Source of the DNA: Gaiellasilicea sp963763755
Lineage (GTDB): Bacteria > Actinomycetota > Thermoleophilia > Gaiellales > Gaiellaceae
Direction of reading: 5' to 3'
Length of the DNA stretch: 64,000 bases
NCBI GenBank assembly: GCA_963763755.1
Contig: CAVXQE010000001.1
Coordinates: forward strand, 62,001 to 126,000
The notes under the pieces were generated by a model. It saw only the letters and a program-made list of their open reading frames with translations, was not told the DNA's origin and did no database searches. The position numbers were made by a program, and so were the translations under genes. Positions 59,544 through 64,000 of this stretch are shown piece after piece. Position 1 is the stretch's first letter. Every line of letters begins with the position of its first letter.

Positions 59544-60181
59544 TGCGCACCCACCGGAGCCGACCGGCGCACCATCGTCATCTCGTTCCAGAGCTCGGCG
59601 AACTCCGCGCCCGGCGCCGACCGCTCGACCGCCTCGACCACCGGACGGCCCACGCGCTCCGCGAGCACCGGTCGCAGCTCCGGCGCGAGCACGCCCAGGG
59701 CGTACGGCCAGAGCTCGTCTGCGGCGTCGCGGTAGCGCTGTTCGTCCCGCAGCCGGTCGAGCCACATCTCGGCGTGGAGGCGGTGATAGATCTCTTCACG
59801 CTCGATCTTCGCCGCGATCCCCGCGAGCTCGTCGTCCTCGTGCTCCTTCAGCCGCTCGATCCGGATCGCGTCCGCGGTCTCGTAGAGCACGTGCCGGGCG
59901 ATCGTGCGCGCCCAGTCGGGCACGAGGCGCAGCTGGACGAGCGGCGCGCAGCGGTACTCCTCTGGCGCGCGATCGAACGCGAGCGCGTCGGCGTCCGTAT
60001 CCAGATCGCGTGCGGCCAGGTCGTAGAGGGCCCGGGCATGGCCGATCTCGTTCTGCGCGATCGAGGAGAAGGCGACGTCCTCCTCGAGGAACGGCGCGAT
60101 CCCCGTCCACTCCGAGTTGCGCCAGCCGAGGATCAGCTCGTCGTCGGCGAGCTCAAGAAGCAGCTGTACCCGCGTTTTCAC
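59537..60181 (-). CDS. paaC: Phenylacetyl-CoA epoxidase subunit PaaC
   Basis: 214 residues. Non-catalytic ferritin-like partner of PaaA: LLLELADDELILGWRNSEWTGIAPFLEEDVAFSSIAQNEIGHARALYDLAA, with the degenerate diiron motif, then EYRCAPLVQLRLVPDWARTIARHVLYETADAIR and EREEIYHRLHAEMWLDRL. PaaA and PaaC form a heterodimer that epoxidises the ring of phenylacetyl-CoA. Its ATG lies inside the end of paaB (29-base overlap). Confidence 0.96.
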   Translation of the reverse strand: MKTRVQLLLELADDELILGWRNSEWTGIAPFLEEDVAFSSIAQNEIGHARALYDLAARDLDTDADALAFDRAPEEYRCAPLVQLRLVPDWARTIARHVLYETADAIRIERLKEHEDDELAGIAAKIEREEIYHRLHAEMWLDRLRDEQRYRDAADELWPYALGVLAPELRPVLAERVGRPVVEAVERSAPGAEFAELWNEMTMVRRSAPVGAQW

Positions 60182-60431
60182 GAGCCTCCTTCAGCCGCGC
60201 CTTGATCGAGTAGCCGTCGACGCGGCGGTACTTGAGATCGAACTCGTCCGGAAAGTCGTCGATCTCCACGATTGCCTCGCGCGGTACGACCCACAGACCG
60301 ACCGACTCGCCGCGCCGCGCGTAGAACTCCCGCGCGTAGGCGTCCGCGAACTCCTGGTTGGGAGCATGGAACGAGCCACCGTGCACGAACGGCTGGCCCT
60401 TTCGCTCTTGCCGGAAGACCTCGTAGATCAT
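60153..60431 (-). CDS. paaB: Phenylacetyl-CoA epoxidase subunit PaaB
   Basis: 92 residues. YEVFRQERKGQPFVHGGSFHAPNQEFADAYAREFYARRGESVGLWVVPREAI is the characteristic PaaB sequence, including the HGGS and YARR elements. PaaB bridges the PaaAC dimers and is needed for electron transfer from PaaE. ATG 60431 overlaps the paaA stop (ATGA). Confidence 0.97.
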   Translation of the reverse strand: MIYEVFRQERKGQPFVHGGSFHAPNQEFADAYAREFYARRGESVGLWVVPREAIVEIDDFPDEFDLKYRRVDGYSIKARLKEARENAGTAAS

Positions 60432-61327
60432 GCGGCCTCGGAAAGGATCGCCTTCGAGACCCAGTCCACCTCCGCGCGCGAGGTCGCTCGGAACGCGAGC
60501 CGTTCCTGCGACGCCGGCCCGTGGCCGGTGACGACCGCGAGCAGCTTGTCCCAGTCGGGCTCCGTGTATTCCCAGACGCCCTTGTCGTTCCGGCGCAGCT
60601 TCGGATCGGGGATCTCGAGGCCGAGCTCGAGGATCTGCGGCACGTACCCCTCGAGGAACTGCTGGCGCGCCTCCTCGTTCCCCTGACTCTTGATCCGCCA
60701 GATCACCATCGGGTCCTCCTCGGCGGGGATCGGCGTGCCGTGGAAGTGCATCAGCGGCTCCCACCAGCGGGTGACCGCCTCCTGCACGAGCTCGCGCTGC
60801 TCGGGCGTGCCCGTGACCATCGCGAGCACCGTGTCGCGGCCGTGGAGGATGTGGAACGACTCCTCCCAGCAGACCTTCTTCATCACGCGCGCGTAGGGCG
60901 CGTACGAGCACTTGAGGAGGGCCTTCTGGCTGATGATCGCCGCGGCGTCGACGAGCCAGGCGATCACGCCGACGTCGCCCCAGCTCTTGGTCGGGTAGTG
61001 GAAGACGTTGTGGAACTTCGACTTGCCGGAGATCAGATCGTCGAGACACTGCGTACGCGGCTTGCCGAGATCCTCGACGACGCGGTAGATCAGCTGGCAG
61101 TGGCCGACCTCGTCCTGGATCTTCGCGGTCAGGGCGAGCTTGCGCTGCAGCGTGGGCGCGCGCAGGATCCAGTCGCGCTCCGGGAGCACGCCCATCAGCT
61201 CCGAATTGCCGTGCATCTCGATGAACTTGATCAGCCGGGCGCGGTACTCATCGGGCATCCAATCGTCGGTCTCGACGAGGCCGCCGCCCTGGACGTACTC
61301 GAGAAATGCCTGCTCACGGGGTTCCAC
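60428..61327 (-). CDS. paaA: Phenylacetyl-CoA epoxidase catalytic subunit PaaA
   Basis: 299 residues. Diiron oxygenase that converts phenylacetyl-CoA to its 1,2-epoxide. The iron ligands sit in KIQDEVGHCQLIYRVVEDLG (E-x-x-H) and KKVCWEESFHILHGRDTVLAMV (E-x-x-H). FHYPTKSWGDVGVIAWLVDAAAI and RWWEPLMHFHGTPIPAEEDPMVIWRIK are typical PaaA elements. First gene of the operon; the GTG at 61327 has GGGAGG eight bases upstream. Divergent from its regulator across the operator at 61344-61357. paaE, the reductase subunit, is not in the window. Confidence 0.98.
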   Translation of the reverse strand: MEPREQAFLEYVQGGGLVETDDWMPDEYRARLIKFIEMHGNSELMGVLPERDWILRAPTLQRKLALTAKIQDEVGHCQLIYRVVEDLGKPRTQCLDDLISGKSKFHNVFHYPTKSWGDVGVIAWLVDAAAIISQKALLKCSYAPYARVMKKVCWEESFHILHGRDTVLAMVTGTPEQRELVQEAVTRWWEPLMHFHGTPIPAEEDPMVIWRIKSQGNEEARQQFLEGYVPQILELGLEIPDPKLRRNDKGVWEYTEPDWDKLLAVVTGHGPASQERLAFRATSRAEVDWVSKAILSEAA

Positions 61328-61343
61328 GGTCGCGCCTCCCTGC

Positions 61344-61357
61344 CGAACGGTCGTTAG
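61344..61357. promoter_or_regulatory. PaaR-type operator between paaA and the TetR gene
   Basis: CGAACGGTCGTTAG: the half-sites AACG and CGTT around two bases, with the outer C and G in place, fit the motif CNAACGNNCGTTNG that I recall for Thermus PaaR. It lies in the 31-base divergent gap, where one dimer could close both promoters; release by phenylacetyl-CoA is the expected signal. Confidence 0.75.
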
Positions 61358-61358
61358 C

Positions 61359-62006
61359 ATGCAGTGTATCCCCACTCGCCGGAACGAGCTCACCAGGCAG
61401 GCCGCCCGCCTCTTCGCGCAGAAGGGCTATCACGGCACGTCGATGGGCGACCTCGCCCAGGCCATGGGCGTTCAGAAGGGGTCGCTCTACTCGCTCACCG
61501 AGTCGAAGCAGGAGCTGCTCTACGAGACGATGCGCGAGGGGGCGGCCGCTTTCCACGCGGGGCTGGACGCGATCCCGGACGACGTGGGCGCGAGCGAGCG
61601 GATCCGCCTGGCGCTTCGGGCGCATCTCCGCGTCGTCGCCGAGCAGCTCGACCTGGCGACGGTCTTCATCCGCGAATGGCGCTACCTCGAGGGCGAGCGG
61701 CGCGAGCAGATCGTCGCCGAGCGCCGCCGCTACGAGGAGCGTCTCCGAGGTCTCTTCCGCGACGGCCGCGAGCACGGCGAGCTTCGCACCGACCTCGACG
61801 AGAGCGCCGCGGCTCTGCTCGTCCTCTCCGCCGCCAACTGGGCGTACACGTGGCTGACTCCCGGGCGTGACACGGACGCGGTGGCCGACTCGTTCGCACT
61901 GATCCTGGTCGACGGCATCCGCGGCTACGCGAGTGTTGAAGAGGCTGACCTGTCGCCGACGGCAGACGCAGGAACGCATACGCTCGCCGCGTGCACAGCG
62001 TTCTGA
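61359..62006 (+). CDS. TetR-family regulator, PaaR-like
   Basis: 215 residues. The TetR helix-turn-helix is RNELTRQAARLFAQKGYHGTSMGDLAQAMGVQKGSLYSLTESKQELLYETM. The ligand domain (ATVFIREWRYLEGERREQIVAERRRYEERLRGLFRDG) is of the type found in acyl-CoA-sensing TetR proteins such as PaaR and FadR. Position, divergent orientation and the operator over its start point to control of paaABCD. ATG 61359 is two bases right of the operator, so the regulator probably represses itself. Its 3' end overlaps the lipid-kinase gene by 16 bases. Confidence 0.9.
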   Translation: MQCIPTRRNELTRQAARLFAQKGYHGTSMGDLAQAMGVQKGSLYSLTESKQELLYETMREGAAAFHAGLDAIPDDVGASERIRLALRAHLRVVAEQLDLATVFIREWRYLEGERREQIVAERRRYEERLRGLFRDGREHGELRTDLDESAAALLVLSAANWAYTWLTPGRDTDAVADSFALILVDGIRGYASVEEADLSPTADAGTHTLAACTAF

Positions 62007-62852
62007 TCGTCAACCCGCGGGCCAGCAAGGTCACGGAGCCGCTCGTCGAACAGGTCGCACGCACGCTGGACGTCACCGAAGTGCTGCGCACCGAGCGCGG
62101 CGGCCACGCCACCGAGCTCGTGGCAGGGCTCGCCGGCGCAGACCGGATCTACGTCTTCTCGGGAGACGGCGGCTTCAACGAGGCGCTGAACGGCAGCGAC
62201 GGCGGCACGCCGCTCGGTTTCGTCCCCGGCGGCGGCACGAGTGTGCTACCTCGGGCGCTCGGTCTCCCGCGCGACCCGATCGAGGCGGCGCGCAGGCTCG
62301 CGGCGGGGAACACGCGACGAATCTCGCTCGGCCGCGCCAACGGACGCCGCTTCGGCTTCGCGGCCGGGGTCGGGCTCGATGCCGAGCTCGTCCGGAGAAT
62401 GGACGCTCGCGGCCGCGACGAGAGCGGCCGCCGGCCGGGTGACCTCGTCTTCGCCTGGACCGCAGTGAAGACGCTTACCGAGAGCCGGCTCCGCTTACGA
62501 GCCGGTGCTCGAGATCGAGGGCCACGGGCGCGCCGCCTTCGCCCTGGTCGCGAACGCCGATCCCTACAGCTACGTCGGCCGGTTTCCGCTCCGCCTTCCG
62601 CGCGGCGCCCGGATCGACGGTGGCCTCGACCTCCTCGCGCCGCGTTCCTTCAGGGCTCGGTCGCTCCCGGGGGCGGTCAGCTACATCCTCACCGGACGCA
62701 CCCGGCTTCCACTGGCGCACCTCCACGACGCCGACAGGATCGAAATCAGCTGCGATGTGCCGATGCCGCTGCAGCTCGACGGGGAGGACGTCGGCGACGT
62801 CACGAAGGTCGTGTTCGAGGCGGAGCGGGACGCCGTCTCCGTCCTCGTCTGA
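61991..62852 (+). CDS. Diacylglycerol-kinase-like lipid kinase (frameshifted)
   Basis: 286 residues after correction. DAGK catalytic domain: VLIVNPRASK at the N-terminus, FSGDGGFNEALNGSDGG (the G-D-G-x-x-N-E nucleotide loop), and GFVPGGGTSVLPRALGLPRDPIEAA. The C-terminal beta domain (ALVANADPYSYVGRFPLRLPRGARIDGGLDLLA) is in another frame; the break is at the TT 62495-62496, one T too many, after which ESRLRYEPVLEIEGHG reads correctly. Family members phosphorylate diacylglycerol, sphingosine-like bases or other lipids. GTG start at 61991, inside the TetR gene's end. Confidence 0.87.
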
Positions 62853-62897
62853 ATCCCGTCAGTGAGCGCCTCGGCCTGAGATAGAGTGCGCGCCGCG

Positions 62898-63965
62898 ATG
62901 GCCAGCACCGTTCCCGCGGAGCGCGATCTCCGCCGTGTGATCGGCGACGGCGAGTCGGTACCCGACGGGGAGGTCGAAGGGCTCGGCGAGCAGGATCTGC
63001 TCGACCTCTACCGGTCGATGGTGCTGCTGCGAACGTACGACGAACGGTCGGTCGTCTACCACAGTCAGGGCCGCATCGGCACCTACGCGATCTACTGGGG
63101 CCACGAGGCGATCCAGGCCGGCGCGGTCCACGCGCTCGAGGATGACGACTGGATCTTTCCCAGCTACCGCGAGTCGGCGATCGGGCTGCTGCGCGGGATG
63201 CCGCCGGCGACGATCCTCTCGTGGTGGCGCGGCCATCCGGCCGGCTGGTGGAACCCGGCCGACTACAACCTCGCCTCGATCTGCGTCCCGATCGCCACGC
63301 AGGTGCCTCACGCAGTGGGGCTGGCCTGGGGCAAGCGGTTACGGGGCGAGACCGCCTGTGCGCTGACGTTCTTCGGCGACGGGGCGACCTCGGAGGGCGC
63401 GTTCCACGAGGGCGCGAACTTCGCGGCCGTGATGCGGGCGCCGGTCGTCCTCCTCTGCAACAACAACCAGTGGGCGATCTCGACCCCGCTGAGCGCCCAG
63501 ACGCGCGCCGAGGCGCTCGTGGACAAGGCCGTCGGCTACGGGATTCCGGGAACCCGGGTCGACGGAGGTGACGTGCTCGCGGTGTACGAGGCGACGCGGG
63601 AGGCCGTTGCGCGCGGGCGCGCGGGCGAGGGGCCGACGTTCATCGAGGCGGTCACGTACCGCACTGCCCCGCACGCGACGGCGGACGATCCGAAGGCGTA
63701 CATCGATCTCGAGCGAGTCGAGGAGGAGCGCGCGAACGAGTGCCTCGGCCGCTACGAGCGCTACCTCCGACGGCTCGGCCTGCTCGGCGACGCGCTCGAG
63801 CAGGAGATCAAGACCGAGGCTGCCGACGCGATGCGCGCCGGGATCGCCGCTGCCGAGGCCGAGCCGCCCGGCGATGTCGGGCTGATCTTCGAGCACGCGC
63901 TCGCCGACCCGCCTGCGTCCTTTGCGCACGACCTCGCGGAGCTGCGGAGGATCCTCGGTGAGTGA
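62898..63965 (+). CDS. 2-oxoacid dehydrogenase E1 alpha subunit, second paralogue
   Basis: 355 residues. The TPP motif is FFGDGATSEGAFHEGANFAAV to LLCNNNQWAIST. The N-terminal YDERSVVYHSQGRIGTYAIYWGHEAIQAGA and YRESAIGLLRGMPPATIL (active-site loop) are nearer to pyruvate-dehydrogenase-type E1 alpha than to the copy at 14524-15573. It is the first of an operon whose beta subunit begins at 63958 and runs out of the window. Its ATG at 62898; a GTG at 62886 is also possible. This set is a distinct paralogue, likely for another 2-oxoacid. Confidence 0.94.
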   Translation: MASTVPAERDLRRVIGDGESVPDGEVEGLGEQDLLDLYRSMVLLRTYDERSVVYHSQGRIGTYAIYWGHEAIQAGAVHALEDDDWIFPSYRESAIGLLRGMPPATILSWWRGHPAGWWNPADYNLASICVPIATQVPHAVGLAWGKRLRGETACALTFFGDGATSEGAFHEGANFAAVMRAPVVLLCNNNQWAISTPLSAQTRAEALVDKAVGYGIPGTRVDGGDVLAVYEATREAVARGRAGEGPTFIEAVTYRTAPHATADDPKAYIDLERVEEERANECLGRYERYLRRLGLLGDALEQEIKTEAADAMRAGIAAAEAEPPGDVGLIFEHALADPPASFAHDLAELRRILGE

Positions 63966-64000
63966 CCTGCTGCTCGTCGAGGCGGTCAACGACGCTCTGC
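63958..64000 (+). CDS. 2-oxoacid dehydrogenase E1 beta subunit, 5' fragment
   Basis: Only the first 14 codons are in the window. The GTG at 63958 has the ribosome-binding site GGAGG and overlaps the end of the alpha gene by eight bases; the residues SDLLLVEAVNDAL are a typical E1-beta start. Confidence 0.8.
   Translation, partial: MSDLLLVEAVNDAL

Noticed and set aside
1..64000. CRISPR arrays, insertion-sequence transposases, phage genes
   Set aside because: No regularly spaced repeats, no transposase or integrase motifs, and no phage structural genes were seen on either strand.

Overview
The window is 64 kb of GC-rich, gene-dense bacterial DNA with short intergenic gaps and many ATGA/GTGA overlaps between neighbouring genes. 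A CIRCE-controlled groESL operon, the abundance of GTG/TTG starts, the paa operon order and the 7TM-cyclase receptors fit a high-GC Gram-positive actinobacterium, most likely an uncultivated Thermoleophilia-type lineage. That placement is inferred from gene content, not proven. At least ten conserved genes carry eleven single-base frameshifts, mostly at homopolymers or short repeats and mostly +1, which looks like uncorrected long-read error. I annotate these as single genes with the shift marked.

Left part (0-27 kb). A GNAT fragment, a PadR/membrane-protein pair and fumC are followed by a block of exported proteins (4.6-10 kb): a BNR/sialidase-like protein and a HEXXH metallopeptidase, flanked by two small paralogous secreted proteins. 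Next come the lipoate and 2-oxoacid dehydrogenase genes (lipA, lipB, E2, E1-beta, E1-alpha) on the minus strand, a DHA2 transporter, a 7TM adenylate cyclase coupled to a thioredoxin-reductase-like flavoprotein, a Nudix hydrolase, groESL, an ACT/MBL pair, a sulfite-oxidase-like enzyme, a YgfZ-like protein and a tRNA-Arg.

Accessory part (27-36 kb). Behind the tRNA lie a vanadium-haloperoxidase-like protein, a duplicated small HTH gene whose second copy is decayed and sits against a truncated Nramp gene, orphan lipoproteins and small regulators (BTAD, DtxR).

Catabolic part (36-51 kb). An aldehyde dehydrogenase, an MFS permease and an AllC/cupin pair come first. A purine/urate degradation block follows: xanthine-dehydrogenase-type enzyme, 8-oxoguanine/guanine-type deaminase, membrane PuuD urate oxidase with a cytochrome c tail, HIU hydrolase and OHCU decarboxylase. 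A second 7TM cyclase lies inside it.

Right part (49-64 kb). Two enoyl-CoA hydratases, an AidB-like acyl-CoA dehydrogenase and paaABCD, with a divergent TetR/PaaR-like regulator over a PaaR-type operator, form an aromatic (phenylacetate) module. Between the hydratases and the dehydrogenase lies a small SelW-like selenoprotein gene with an in-frame UGA and a SECIS-like hairpin. The window ends in a second, paralogous 2-oxoacid dehydrogenase E1 operon.
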